DNA of 64,000 nucleotides from Alphaproteobacteria bacterium. GTDB taxonomy: Bacteria; Pseudomonadota; Alphaproteobacteria; Micavibrionales; Micavibrionaceae. Within the stretch, counting starts at the first letter, position 1; each line of letters opens with the position of its first letter. The notes beneath the pieces are model-generated. The model was not told where the DNA came from. It was given only the letters and a program-made list of their open reading frames with translations, and searched no databases. The stretch is taken from positions 558,001-622,000 of the forward strand of contig JAACPE010000001.1 in the NCBI GenBank assembly GCA_009995595.1. The letters are read 5' to 3'. Made by a program: the position numbers and the translations under genes. This document shows positions 36,150 through 44,595 of this stretch, piece after piece.

Positions 36150-36804
36150 AAAATCCGATACCACGAATAAAGAAACAAATATTGACGATCTTATTGGCGG
36201 TCTTTGTGAGGACCTCTCACCGATAAAACGCTTGTGGTGTCCTTATCGCTTATTTGCTTTATGGAGCGTGGTAACGCTGCTCTATTTTTGTATTGTCATT
36301 TTTGTTATAGGCTTACGCCACGATTTAATGGAACAGCTTTCCAATTCTACCTTTATCTTTGAGGCTATTATTGCTCTCTCTTTTGCGTTTTCGGCGGCGC
36401 TGACCGCAAGCTGGCTCACGATACCAGATATGCGCGGCAAGGCATGGTTTAAGGCCGTCCCTATGACATTGTTTGGTGTTTTCGTGCTTTGGAATGGTAT
36501 AAAGGGCGTTATTGATGGCATAGATATGCCGCATTTTGAATGGACACATTGTGTTAGCTATGGCCTATTCATGGAGGCGTTTCCGCTTGCGTTTATTATT
36601 TTTCTCGCGTTTTTTGGGAAAACCACACGCCCGTACTGGATGATGTTTATGAATATTATTTCTGTGGCGGGAATTGCGTGGCTTGGCCTGAGATTGACTT
36701 GCCCAATGGATGATATGGGACATGCGTTTTTATACCATTTTTTACCTGTGACGGTCATTGGTGGCTTGCTAATTGCTTTCGCCCGCCGTATTTTTAAGTG
36801 GTAA
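36142..36804 (+). CDS. NrsF family anti-sigma factor (DUF1109)
   Basis: A 220-residue membrane protein with six hydrophobic helices and a short cytoplasmic N-terminus that should bind the sigma factor. The two cysteines thought to sense the signal in this family are seen in EWTHCVSYG and RLTCPMDDMGH. It starts at a GTG 8 bp inside the end of the sigma gene, preceded by AAGGAG, so it is made together with its target. The ligand or stress is inferred only from family. Confidence 0.9.
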   Translation: MSKKSDTTNKETNIDDLIGGLCEDLSPIKRLWCPYRLFALWSVVTLLYFCIVIFVIGLRHDLMEQLSNSTFIFEAIIALSFAFSAALTASWLTIPDMRGKAWFKAVPMTLFGVFVLWNGIKGVIDGIDMPHFEWTHCVSYGLFMEAFPLAFIIFLAFFGKTTRPYWMMFMNIISVAGIAWLGLRLTCPMDDMGHAFLYHFLPVTVIGGLLIAFARRIFKW

Positions 36805-36826
36805 TTATTTATAGCGAGCAGGAAAC

Positions 36827-37135
36827 ATGAAAGTCCGTATTTTCAAACCCTCTAAAAGCACAATGCAATCAGGTCATGGTAAGTCGGATCAATGGATCAT
36901 CGAGGCCGATACAACCTCTGGTAAAAAGGCAGAGCCTCTTATGGGGTGGACCTCATCAACGGATACTTTGGGGCAAATACGCATGGCTTTTGAGACAAAA
37001 GAGGCTGCAATAGCCTTTGCGGAGAAAAAGGGGTGGCAGTATATTGTTGCAACCGATAAAGCCCGCAAGGTAAGACCCCGTAATTATGGCGACAATTTTC
37101 GCTATGTTCCGCCAAAAGAAACTGCTACAAAATAA
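36827..37135 (+). CDS. Complex I accessory subunit (NDUFS4/ETC_C1 family)
   Basis: A 102-residue protein. It begins KVRIFKPSKSTMQSGH and ends YGDNFRYVPP, the typical ends of the alphaproteobacterial/mitochondrial 18-kDa subunit; LMGWTSSTDTLGQIRMAFET and AIAFAEKKGWQY are the diagnostic centre. It stabilises the NADH dehydrogenase peripheral arm. It is encoded far from any nuo operon here. AGGAAAC lies upstream of the ATG. Confidence 0.95.
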   Translation: MKVRIFKPSKSTMQSGHGKSDQWIIEADTTSGKKAEPLMGWTSSTDTLGQIRMAFETKEAAIAFAEKKGWQYIVATDKARKVRPRNYGDNFRYVPPKETATK

Positions 37136-37145
37136 TTCTTTAGAT

Positions 37146-37222
<77 letters not shown>

Positions 37223-37263
37223 TTTTTTCACACAAAAAATCACATAAATAAAAGACAAAAAAA

Positions 37264-37292
37264 GTCCGAAGACTTTTTAAAAGTCTCCGGAC
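37264..37292 (-). terminator. Terminator downstream of the rimK operon
   Basis: GTCCG-A-AGACTTT and AAAGTCT-C-CGGAC form a long stem with a single mismatch. The seven-T run is on the minus strand side, so it ends the minus-strand rimK transcript rather than the tRNA-Arg transcript. The stretch from here to 37452 holds nothing else I can support. Confidence 0.75.
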
Positions 37293-37452
37293 AAACGGCG
37301 GTAATAGAGGGTGTGTACATTATTAATACCCTATTCGTCCTATATGCGCAAGCCTTATCTTACATTATTTTTATGCCTGGTATGCAAATATTGCATGCTC
37401 AGTGACAAAATATCCTTCTACGAGCGTTCAAACCTTATATTTTCCATTGCCC

Positions 37453-38355
37453 TTACTTCTTTTTTGCTCTGCGGGCTTCGACATTTTTTTCGATGTGCTC
37501 AATCATTAGTCCCGCAATATCTTTTTGACTAACGCCCTCAATCCCCTCGAGACCCGGAGAGGAATTTATCTCAATTACAAGAGGACCTCGCTCTGAGCGG
37601 ATAATATCAACGCCGGACACTTTAAGTCCAACCAGCTTAGAAGCTGCAACAGCCATTTTACGTTCAGTAGGGGTAATTTTAACTTTATGGCCTGTGCCGC
37701 CTAAATGGATATTGGCGCGAAATTCACCAGAGGCCGCATGACGTTCCATAGAGGAAACAACCTTGTCGCCAACCACAAAACAACGAAGGTCAACGCCCTT
37801 GGACTCTTTTATAAATTCTTGCACCAAAATATTAGCATTTAAGCTTTTAAAGGCGTTAATCACGCTCTCTGCTGCTTTGTTCGTATCAGCAAGGACAACG
37901 CCTTTTCCTTGTGTGCCTTCAAGGAGCTTCACAATCACAGGGGCGCCGCCCACAAGGCTAATGAGATCTTTTGTATCAAGCGGCGAATTTGCGAAACTTG
38001 TGCGCGGAATATCAACGGATTCATCATTACAGAGCATTTGAAGCGTTCTGAGCTTATCGCGTGAACGTGTAATCGCAACAGGGCCATTTTGGCAATAAGC
38101 GCCCATCATTTCAAACTGGCGCAAAACAGCCGTACCATAAAAAGTCATGGACGGACGGATACGAGGAATGACGGCGTCAAAGCCGCTTAAGGTTTCACCG
38201 CCGCGATAGTGAATTTCAGGTTTACGCGCAGTAATGTCCATATAACAGTTTTTGATCGCAATAAAGCGCATGTCATGGCCACGCTGTTTGCCGGCCTCAA
38301 TCAAGCGGTTATTTGAGTACAAATCAGGATTTGACGCCAATACAGCAATCTTCAT
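37453..38355 (-). CDS. rimK: RimK-type ATP-grasp amino-acid ligase
   Basis: An ATP-grasp ligase of about 300 residues, starting [20 protein letters not shown] as RimK does. Signature pieces are [30 protein letters not shown] (nucleotide-binding loop), [20 protein letters not shown] and [14 protein letters not shown] (metal ligands). RimK adds glutamate to the C-terminus of ribosomal protein S6 or makes poly-glutamate. It is last in an operon after a RimB-like protease and an M42-type peptidase. ATG 38370 is an alternative start. Confidence 0.93.
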   Translation of the reverse strand: MKIAVLASNPDLYSNNRLIEAGKQRGHDMRFIAIKNCYMDITARKPEIHYRGGETLSGFDAVIPRIRPSMTFYGTAVLRQFEMMGAYCQNGPVAITRSRDKLRTLQMLCNDESVDIPRTSFANSPLDTKDLISLVGGAPVIVKLLEGTQGKGVVLADTNKAAESVINAFKSLNANILVQEFIKESKGVDLRCFVVGDKVVSSMERHAASGEFRANIHLGGTGHKVKITPTERKMAVAASKLVGLKVSGVDIIRSERGPLVIEINSSPGLEGIEGVSQKDIAGLMIEHIEKNVEARRAKKK

Positions 38356-38381
38356 TTTAGTGTCTTTCATTTTTGAAAAAA

Positions 38382-38852
38382 TTATTTATATAAATCTTCG
38401 GGGTTAAAAATTTTGCCCAATAAACAAGCCCGCGCGGGGTCTACAACAAAACGTCCCTGTTTTAAACTATTGCGCCCCATAAGCATACGAAAGCTCATAC
38501 CATATCTTTTGGTTAGCGTCACCTCTGTATCAAATGTTTCTTTACCCATGATAAGACGAGTTTTAATAATGAATCGCTTTTCTTTTTGTCCGTTCGAACT
38601 TGTGACAAAGCGTTCCCCTATAAGGGGCGCTTCGCACTCACGCGTTAGTTTACGGTTACGGGCAATCGGGTGAATTTTAAATCTTAGATAGGCAACACCA
38701 TCTTTTTCAAAGGGTACAGCGTCAAACGCATGAAGCGCCGATGTGCGGGCTCCTGTATCTATTTTTGCTTTGACGCAAGGTAAACCAAGATCGGGATAGC
38801 TAACCCATTCTTCCCAACCAATCTTTGTTTTAGGCGGTCTTTTTGTAACCAT
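38382..38852 (-). CDS. rimB: RimB-type retropepsin-like protease (PF05618)
   Basis: A 156-residue protein of the family annotated as ATP-dependent zinc protease. [13 protein letters not shown] holds the aspartyl-protease-like D32-T-G-A motif, and [10 protein letters not shown] is the second conserved block. In pseudomonads RimB is genetically linked to RimK and affects S6 glutamation. The ATG overlaps the stop of the upstream peptidase gene by one base (TAATG), and rimK follows closely. Confidence 0.9.
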   Translation of the reverse strand: MVTKRPPKTKIGWEEWVSYPDLGLPCVKAKIDTGARTSALHAFDAVPFEKDGVAYLRFKIHPIARNRKLTRECEAPLIGERFVTSSNGQKEKRFIIKTRLIMGKETFDTEVTLTKRYGMSFRMLMGRNSLKQGRFVVDPARACLLGKIFNPEDLYK

Positions 38853-39907
38853 TATACGATATTTCGTTCTATGGGGTTTTTAATTAATAGGTTATGTAGA
38901 AGGGCATAATAGCTCTCAATACAAATCCTGCTGGTTGTCTCAAAACTTGTATGATATTCAACGGTAGGAATTTGAATAGTAGCACCACTCAAACGGCCTT
39001 CAGTCCCTTGCACCAAGCGCCCTAATTCGGTTGATCCTAAATCTTCAATTTCCAGACCCAAAGACATCAGATATTCATCTTTCACCTGAAACGGTATACC
39101 AAGCTGTTCACAACGCAGCTTGATCTCATTTACCAAATTCAAATTAAAGACAGCAGTTTTATCGCGATTACGCAGTGTAACCCACCCATTACTAATGGGG
39201 TTTGTCTCACGATATGGGCTCGTATCAATGACGAGCAAGTTTTGCTCGTTGGGTTTTCTCTCATCAAGATAATCAGCAATATGAAGCCAGCTTTTGCCAA
39301 TTTCTTCTTCGGTACATAAAAGCGCTGTGCCTTGAAAGCCATTTTGAAAGAGTGTGTATATGACACCAAGCGATATAACATTATCAATCTGCCCTTTAAC
39401 CTCCATCGAATTGGAGATCGAGCCACGGGCATAGGCAATAGGAATATCTTTATCCATATCCTTCATGCCACGAATGTGGAAAATGGCTTCTTCACCAGAA
39501 TTAAAAGCCCCTTCGCAATCAATAATAACGCCACCGCCGAGCTTTTCACCTGTTTCGGAATTATAAGCAAAAACAAACTCATTATCAAAACGCTCGCTAA
39601 TCGCGTGCAGCATTTTTTCTGTGGCTTTGCTTTTTTCACGATATTTTTCGGACTTAACACGCTGCGCGGCATAGGCATATTCCCCATTGCCCAAACTAAT
39701 AAGGCCATGGCGGTCAATGTGTGCGGTAATGATATTTGATTGCGGGTTGTCCCCATAAACCGCAAGGCCGCCTTTAATGCGTTCAACCTTCATGCCTAGG
39801 CCACGAAAATCCTTAACAAGATGATCTATAAATGGCGCTTCATGCCCAACAACGGCGGGAACAGTTAAGTATTCGACAGTTTTTAAAACGACAGTTTCGA
39901 AGGGCAT
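38852..39907 (-). CDS. M42-like metallopeptidase, first gene of the rimK operon
   Basis: A metallopeptidase of about 351 residues. The metal motif THIDRHG (H63, D65 counting from ATG 39907), LLCTEEEIGKS with the catalytic acidic pair, VIDTSPYRE and PTVEYHTSFETT fit the M42 glutamyl/leucyl aminopeptidase family, though it is divergent. The start is ATG 39907; TTG 39919 is less likely. One-base overlap with the RimB-like gene means the three proteins are made together, so it may trim or recycle RimK products. Confidence 0.85.
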   Translation of the reverse strand: MPFETVVLKTVEYLTVPAVVGHEAPFIDHLVKDFRGLGMKVERIKGGLAVYGDNPQSNIITAHIDRHGLISLGNGEYAYAAQRVKSEKYREKSKATEKMLHAISERFDNEFVFAYNSETGEKLGGGVIIDCEGAFNSGEEAIFHIRGMKDMDKDIPIAYARGSISNSMEVKGQIDNVISLGVIYTLFQNGFQGTALLCTEEEIGKSWLHIADYLDERKPNEQNLLVIDTSPYRETNPISNGWVTLRNRDKTAVFNLNLVNEIKLRCEQLGIPFQVKDEYLMSLGLEIEDLGSTELGRLVQGTEGRLSGATIQIPTVEYHTSFETTSRICIESYYALLHNLLIKNPIERNIV

Positions 39908-40002
39908 GAAAGAATCCAATCACATTATCGAAAAATATCTTAACTGTGTTTTAAATATAAAAAAGTAATTTTTATTCTTGATTTTTTATGTACGCGGTTT
40001 TT

Positions 40003-40032
40003 AGATATCTGTATTGCAATAATCAAATATCT
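40003..40032. promoter_or_regulatory. Dyad symmetric site upstream of amt
   Basis: A perfect palindrome, TATTGCAATA (40012-40021), lies inside wider inverted arms AGATAT (40003-40008) and ATATCT (40027-40032). It is 12 bp upstream of the amt start codon, in the divergent gap with the M42 peptidase gene. It looks like an operator half-site pair for a dimeric regulator, but it does not match the NtrC consensus. Confidence 0.3.
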
Positions 40033-40043
40033 GGATTTAGCCC

Positions 40044-41438
40044 ATGCCAAAATTTTTTAGTATTTTTATTTTTCTGCTCTTACTTCCTCATGCAGCCCTC
40101 GCCCAAGATGGCGTGGATAGTGGCGATACGGCTTGGTTATTGGTCGCCTCGCTGCTTGTGCTAATGATGACAGTTCCTGGCCTTGCGTTATTTTATGGTG
40201 GGCTTGTGAAACGTGACAATGTCCTTACAACATTAATGCAAGCTGTTGGGGTTGCTGTCGTGGTGAGTGTTGTTTGGCCTATGATTGGATATTCACTCGC
40301 TTTTACCGAAGGCAACAGCTTTATTGGCGGGCTTGATAAAGTGATGTTAAACGGGGTCACATCTTATAGCTTAACGGGGACAATACCTGAATCTGTGTTC
40401 ATTGTCTTTCAAATGACTTTTGCAATCATTACGATTGCACTTTTATTTGGCGCGGTCGCTGACCGTATTAAATTTACGTCTGTTCTCATTTTTACGCCGC
40501 TTTGGCTCATCCTTGTTTATGCGCCAATCGCACATTGGGTATGGGGGCCTGGTGGGTTTATTGGCGGTATTGACCGTGAGGGGTACGAAGGTTTCCTTGG
40601 CATGGGGGAGGCGCTCGATTTTGCGGGCGGGACTGTTGTGCATATTAATTCTGGTATAGCGGGGTTAGTGGCGGCGATTGTTATAGGGCGCGGCCTTAAA
40701 ACACGCCGTGATCCCTCAACACCAAATAATCTTATTTTATCGGTTATAGGGACTGGGCTTTTATGGGTTGGCTGGTTTGGATTCAATGCAGGCTCTGCTT
40801 TATCGGCAGGAACATCGGCGGGTATGGCGATGCTTGTTACAAATTCTGCTGCGGGCATTGCCGCGATTGTCTGGATGATGTTCGAGCGTTTTGATAAAGG
40901 TAAAATCAGTGTTCAAGGATCACTCTCGGGGATTGTTGCTGGATTGGTTGCTATAACTCCTGCAGCGGGTTTTGTTGATTTTACTGGCTCTCTCTTTATT
41001 GGCGCGGCTGCAGGTGCAATTTGTTATCTCGCGGTCGGGCATTTAAAAAACTTACTGAAATATGATGACGCGCTTGATGTTTTTGGCCTTCATGGTATTG
41101 GCGGCATAGTGGGCGCAGTTCTTGTTGGCGTATTTGCCAACCCTGATATTGGCGGCGCGGCAGGGGCTCTTTATGGCAATGACACGCGTGTCTTTGCACA
41201 AATTCTGTCTGTTGTTGTAACAATTGTATATTCTGGAACAGTAACGCTTCTTCTTCTTTTGGTCATTAAAACATTCTTTGGCCTTCGTGTTGACCCCAGG
41301 GTGGAATATTGGGGATTAGACTTAGCGCATCATGGCGAAACGATAGCGGAATATAATGAACAATTACCGAAAGAGTACCTCAAAGAGGTAAAGCCTAATA
41401 AGAAAGCGGTGAAGAAAAGGGCGAAGAAAAAAATATAG
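40044..41438 (+). CDS. amt: Ammonium transporter
   Basis: A 464-residue Amt/Rh-family channel with a signal peptide (cleavage after ALAQ near residue 21) and about 11 helices. Family blocks seen are PGLALFYGGLVKRDNVL, the DFAGGTVVHINSGIAGLVAA segment with a pore histidine, and DVFGLHGIGGIVGAVLVGVF with the second pore histidine. The C-terminus is very basic (KKAVKKRAKKKI). No glnK/PII gene is adjacent, which is unusual for amt. Confidence 0.96.
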   Translation: MPKFFSIFIFLLLLPHAALAQDGVDSGDTAWLLVASLLVLMMTVPGLALFYGGLVKRDNVLTTLMQAVGVAVVVSVVWPMIGYSLAFTEGNSFIGGLDKVMLNGVTSYSLTGTIPESVFIVFQMTFAIITIALLFGAVADRIKFTSVLIFTPLWLILVYAPIAHWVWGPGGFIGGIDREGYEGFLGMGEALDFAGGTVVHINSGIAGLVAAIVIGRGLKTRRDPSTPNNLILSVIGTGLLWVGWFGFNAGSALSAGTSAGMAMLVTNSAAGIAAIVWMMFERFDKGKISVQGSLSGIVAGLVAITPAAGFVDFTGSLFIGAAAGAICYLAVGHLKNLLKYDDALDVFGLHGIGGIVGAVLVGVFANPDIGGAAGALYGNDTRVFAQILSVVVTIVYSGTVTLLLLLVIKTFFGLRVDPRVEYWGLDLAHHGETIAEYNEQLPKEYLKEVKPNKKAVKKRAKKKI

Positions 41439-41525
41439 ATAGAGGGATAAGTTTTATCGCAACTTGTAGTTCTCTATGACCTGTGTTGAACTATTTATGT
41501 TATTTGAAACTGTGTGAAAGTTTAT

Positions 41526-41978
41526 ATGGGTTTGGAATCGTCAAAGCGTGATTTTCTAAACAGAGTTGAAAGACTTAAAGCGCATGCTGTTGCTTGTCAT
41601 GAAATCATAGCCATTCCAGTTCAATATATTGTTATTGGAAACTTTTCTACAAGCCCAGATCCTTTAACCATTTTAACGACGAATAAGCCCTCAGGCCTAA
41701 CTAAAGAAACCTTTGATTTTGTGGTTAGAACTTATGCCAAAACAAACAAGCTTAAGGTGAGTGAACATTTCGGAGACACCATTGTTCTGCAGGGAAATGC
41801 CCAAGATTTAAAAGCGATAAAATCTTCTTTCGGGCGTGCCTTTTCTTTCGCTCATATTGATTTAAAGAGTTTAGAAGGCCTCATTCTTGCAGAGGATGAT
41901 TACAGAAGAAATGGCCATATTATACCTGGCTCAGAAAAAGATACGAAGAGCGCTCCACAGCCACATCCAATTCATTAG
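41526..41978 (+). CDS. Hypothetical protein, 150 residues
   Basis: A soluble protein without recognised domains. FDFVVRTYAKTNKLKVSEHF and DLKAIKSSFGRAFSFAHIDL look like an alpha/beta fold; the tail is polar and proline-rich. ATG 41526 has GAAAG upstream; GTG 41514 would add four residues. It follows amt by 87 bp and is closed by a strong terminator, so it may be the last gene of the amt transcript. Confidence 0.6.
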   Translation: MGLESSKRDFLNRVERLKAHAVACHEIIAIPVQYIVIGNFSTSPDPLTILTTNKPSGLTKETFDFVVRTYAKTNKLKVSEHFGDTIVLQGNAQDLKAIKSSFGRAFSFAHIDLKSLEGLILAEDDYRRNGHIIPGSEKDTKSAPQPHPIH

Positions 41979-41980
41979 CA

Positions 41981-42017
41981 AAAAAGAGCAGGGGGTTTGC
42001 GTCCTCTGCTCTTTTTT
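41981..42017. terminator. Rho-independent terminator, bidirectional
   Basis: AAAAAGAGCAG and CTGCTCTTTTT are perfect 11-bp arms around a G-rich loop. It lies between the convergent 41526 gene and the DEAD-box helicase gene and should stop both. Confidence 0.9.
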
Positions 42018-42042
42018 AATTCTTATTGATTGCGGTGGCTAA

Positions 42043-43956
42043 TTATGCAGCGCGTTTTTTGCTGAAAGGTTTTGACCCATCATTACGTTTTGCACCATCT
42101 CTGTTAAACGCCTTGCCTGCTGGCTTACCAAAAGTCTTTTTAACTGAAGGCTTATCACCATAGGTTTTCTTTTCGCAATAAGATTTTTTCTCACCATCTT
42201 TACGGAATGGTTTTTTACCAGATGGCTTGTCGCCGTAAGATTTCTTTTCACCAAATGAGGGCTTGTCACCATATGATTTTTTCTCGCCATAGGTTTTCTT
42301 TTCACCGTCTTTACGGAATGGTTTTTTACCAGATGGTTTATCACCATAAGTTTTCTTCTCACCAAAAGCAGGTTTGTCGCTATACGATTTTTTCTCCCCG
42401 TATGTTTTCTTTTCGCCGTATGTCTTTTTCTCTCCATACGCCGATTTTCCATCCATAGTTTTCTTAGAAAACGGTTTTACAAACTGCTTGCTGCCGTCAT
42501 GTCCTTCATTACGGTCATCACGAGCGCGTTCGGATGGTGAACGGTCAGACGTATTGAATGGCTTTTTGCCAAACGGTTTTCCGCCAGATTTGTAGGCTGC
42601 TTTTTTAGCGGCCTTGCCTGCACCTTCTGGCTTAGCATTAAAAGGCTTTTCACTGCGTTCTTCATTAGGCTTGTCGCCATACATATCGGCGCGTTTATTT
42701 GGCTTTCTAAATTTTGAACCACTATCGGCGCGCTCATTAGAGGAATAGTCTTTTTTACCTTTAAAGCTCTTGGCTTTAAAACCACCGTCATTTGATCTGT
42801 TGCGATCATTACTACCGCGGCGTTTTTTGTCACCATTAAAAGAGCGCCCTGATTTATGGTCATTCGCGACCTTGTCAGGATCCATGAGCATTTCAATAGC
42901 GTGCCATTTACGGCCTTCTTGAGGTGTTACAAAGCTCAAAGCTTCGCCTATTTCACCTGCACGCGCAGTACGGCCAATACGGTGAATAAAGTCTTCTGGC
43001 ACTTGCGGTAAGTCATAGTTCACAACGTGTTTAATGTGCGGAATATCCAAACCACGGGCAACAACATCTGTTGCAACCAAAATACGGAATTTCTGATCAC
43101 GATAATCACGGATGACACGCTCACGACGGCTCTGTTTTAGATCACCATGAATCGCAACGGCATCATGGCCATCTGATTTTAGGCGTTTGGCCATACGCTC
43201 TGTCCCAAATTTAGTTTTAACAAACATAATGATTGATCCATTACGGTCATGAAGCTGGCTAATAAGCTCGTCATATTTACCATGATCATCAATTTTGATC
43301 ACTTGTTGTGAGATTGCTTTTGGCGCTTCAATCGTTGATCCGACTGCAATACGCTCAGGATTGTTTAAATAGCTCTTAGACATACGCATAATTTCAGGCG
43401 GTAGTGTTGCAGAGAACATAAGTGTCTGACGCTCTGTTGGCATGTATTTAAAGATACGGTCAAGCTGAACACTGAAGCCCATATCAAGCATGCGGTCTGT
43501 TTCATCCAAAACAAGAAAATCTGCTTTGTTTAGGTCAATTGATCCACGCTCTAGGTGGTCATTTATACGTCCAGGCGTGCCGACGATTAAACGCGGACGG
43601 CGTTCTAACTGTTGAAACTGCTTACGCATTGGCTCACCACCAATAATAAAGGCTGTTTTGATTTTACTTTTTGAACCTAGCATTTGGGTCATGATGTCCA
43701 TGACCTGACTGCCAAGCTCACGCGTTGGCGTGAGAATAAGCGCTGTACTTGTGTCGTTGTTCATTAAATGTTGGACCGCCGGAATAGCGTAAGCGGCAGT
43801 CTTGCCTGTTCCTGTTTGGGCGGAGCCCATGACATCGCGCCCTTTAAGAGCGAGCGGTATAGATTGTGCCTGAATAGGAGTAGGGGTTGTATAGTTCATA
43901 CGTGCCAAAGCATCCGCAAGGGCAGGTGAAAGGCCGAAGCCGTCAAAATTTTTCAT
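42043..43956 (-). CDS. DEAD-box RNA helicase with long repeat-rich basic tail
   Basis: A 637-residue RhlE-like helicase. The core (about 1-365) has the Q motif (FGLSPALADAL, PTPIQAQSIP), Walker A AQTGTGKT at 46-53, motif II as DETD at 151-154 in place of DEAD, SAT at 182-184, and HRIGRTAR. The remaining ~270 residues are low-complexity, Lys/Gly/Ser/Tyr/Phe-rich, with repeats such as EKKTYGDKPSGKKPFRKDG; this should be disordered and bind RNA. It lies downstream of a ~330 bp leader. Confidence 0.93.
   Translation of the reverse strand: MKNFDGFGLSPALADALARMNYTTPTPIQAQSIPLALKGRDVMGSAQTGTGKTAAYAIPAVQHLMNNDTSTALILTPTRELGSQVMDIMTQMLGSKSKIKTAFIIGGEPMRKQFQQLERRPRLIVGTPGRINDHLERGSIDLNKADFLVLDETDRMLDMGFSVQLDRIFKYMPTERQTLMFSATLPPEIMRMSKSYLNNPERIAVGSTIEAPKAISQQVIKIDDHGKYDELISQLHDRNGSIIMFVKTKFGTERMAKRLKSDGHDAVAIHGDLKQSRRERVIRDYRDQKFRILVATDVVARGLDIPHIKHVVNYDLPQVPEDFIHRIGRTARAGEIGEALSFVTPQEGRKWHAIEMLMDPDKVANDHKSGRSFNGDKKRRGSNDRNRSNDGGFKAKSFKGKKDYSSNERADSGSKFRKPNKRADMYGDKPNEERSEKPFNAKPEGAGKAAKKAAYKSGGKPFGKKPFNTSDRSPSERARDDRNEGHDGSKQFVKPFSKKTMDGKSAYGEKKTYGEKKTYGEKKSYSDKPAFGEKKTYGDKPSGKKPFRKDGEKKTYGEKKSYGDKPSFGEKKSYGDKPSGKKPFRKDGEKKSYCEKKTYGDKPSVKKTFGKPAGKAFNRDGAKRNDGSKPFSKKRAA
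42150..42440 (-). repeat. In-frame repeats in the helicase tail
   Basis: The coding DNA for the helicase tail is a degenerate tandem repeat. The stretch around tctttacggaatgg recurs at 42197 and 42308, a period of 111 nt or 37 codons, and shorter EKK-S/T-Y-G-(D/E)-K units of 7-9 codons fill the rest. Such arrays change length by replication slippage. Confidence 0.75.
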
Positions 43957-44285
43957 GATTTTGTTTCTTTCTTTTACTGATTAAGTTCTCAAAATGCCCG
44001 TTTGCGCCTTGATTATTGAAAGGGGCGGCGGGGCGGTTGTTCGATAATGGCTTTCGAATAACGGAACTTTTCAGCAAAAGAGGTGGCTTTTTATATTTTC
44101 AGACCACGTATTACAAAAGACAGCATCTTTAAATCATCTTTATATATTATTGTTTTTAATACGATGATCGCTGACTAAAAGCTCTACCAAATGTAAAGAG
44201 CATTTTCAAACAGGGCGTAATATCTCTTATTTGTGGATAAAATGCAAGGTTTATTATTGTAACGTCCACAAAGGCCGTATGTGAC
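43957..44285 (-). other. Long leader of the DEAD-box helicase gene
   Basis: About 330 bp with no supportable gene, bounded by the terminator at 44286. It contains an inverted repeat (GTTGTTCGA, 44036-44044, with TCGAATAAC, 44054-44062, one G-U pair) and one exact DnaA-box 9-mer on the minus strand at 44232-44240. Long leaders ahead of DEAD-box helicase genes are common in cold-regulated genes; that role is only a guess here. Confidence 0.4.
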
Positions 44286-44319
44286 AAAAAAAGCGCTCTT
44301 AAATATTGAGCGCTTTTTT
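44286..44319. terminator. Rho-independent terminator, bidirectional
   Basis: AAAAAAGCGCTC and GAGCGCTTTTTT are perfect arms around a 9-nt loop, with A and T runs on both sides. It lies 20 bp after the stop of the small lipoprotein gene on the minus strand. Confidence 0.92.
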
Positions 44320-44339
44320 CAAATAAAAAGGAACGATTG

Positions 44340-44468
44340 TTACTTCATTTGTTTTTGTGAGAAGACTTTGTCGCCTTGGTTCATTGATCCATCTTGCTGC
44401 TGTGAAGCACAAGCAGAGAAAGACAATGTCGCAGCCAACATCAAGCCTAGAAATACATATTTCTTCAT
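44340..44468 (-). CDS. Very small lipoprotein (42 residues)
   Basis: A short gene with full signals: AAGGATATAAGAAAA before the ATG and a strong terminator right after the TAA. The product begins MKKYVFLGLMLAATLSFSAC: a signal peptide with a lipobox ending at C20, leaving a mature 23-residue polar peptide (starting CASQQQDGSMNQGDKV). It resembles entericidin-class small lipoproteins in size and layout but not in sequence. Function unknown. Confidence 0.75.
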   Translation of the reverse strand: MKKYVFLGLMLAATLSFSACASQQQDGSMNQGDKVFSQKQMK

Positions 44469-44595
44469 TTTTCTTATATCCTTAAAAGAGGGTCTCTGTG
44501 CATATAATCACAAATTAAGCTGTTTTTAAGGCTTTCGTGAATTTTGTCAATACAGATTAGAATACAGGTCCTGTAAAACTCCCAATAAACTTTAT

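Noticed and set aside
37311-37532. Plus-strand ORF of 73 codons after the terminator
   Set aside because: It overlaps the 3' end of rimK on the other strand, has no ribosome binding site and starts in a gap with no promoter; it looks like a chance ORF.
44281-44529. Plus-strand ORF of 82 codons
   Set aside because: It starts inside a terminator hairpin and is antisense to the small lipoprotein gene, which has better signals.
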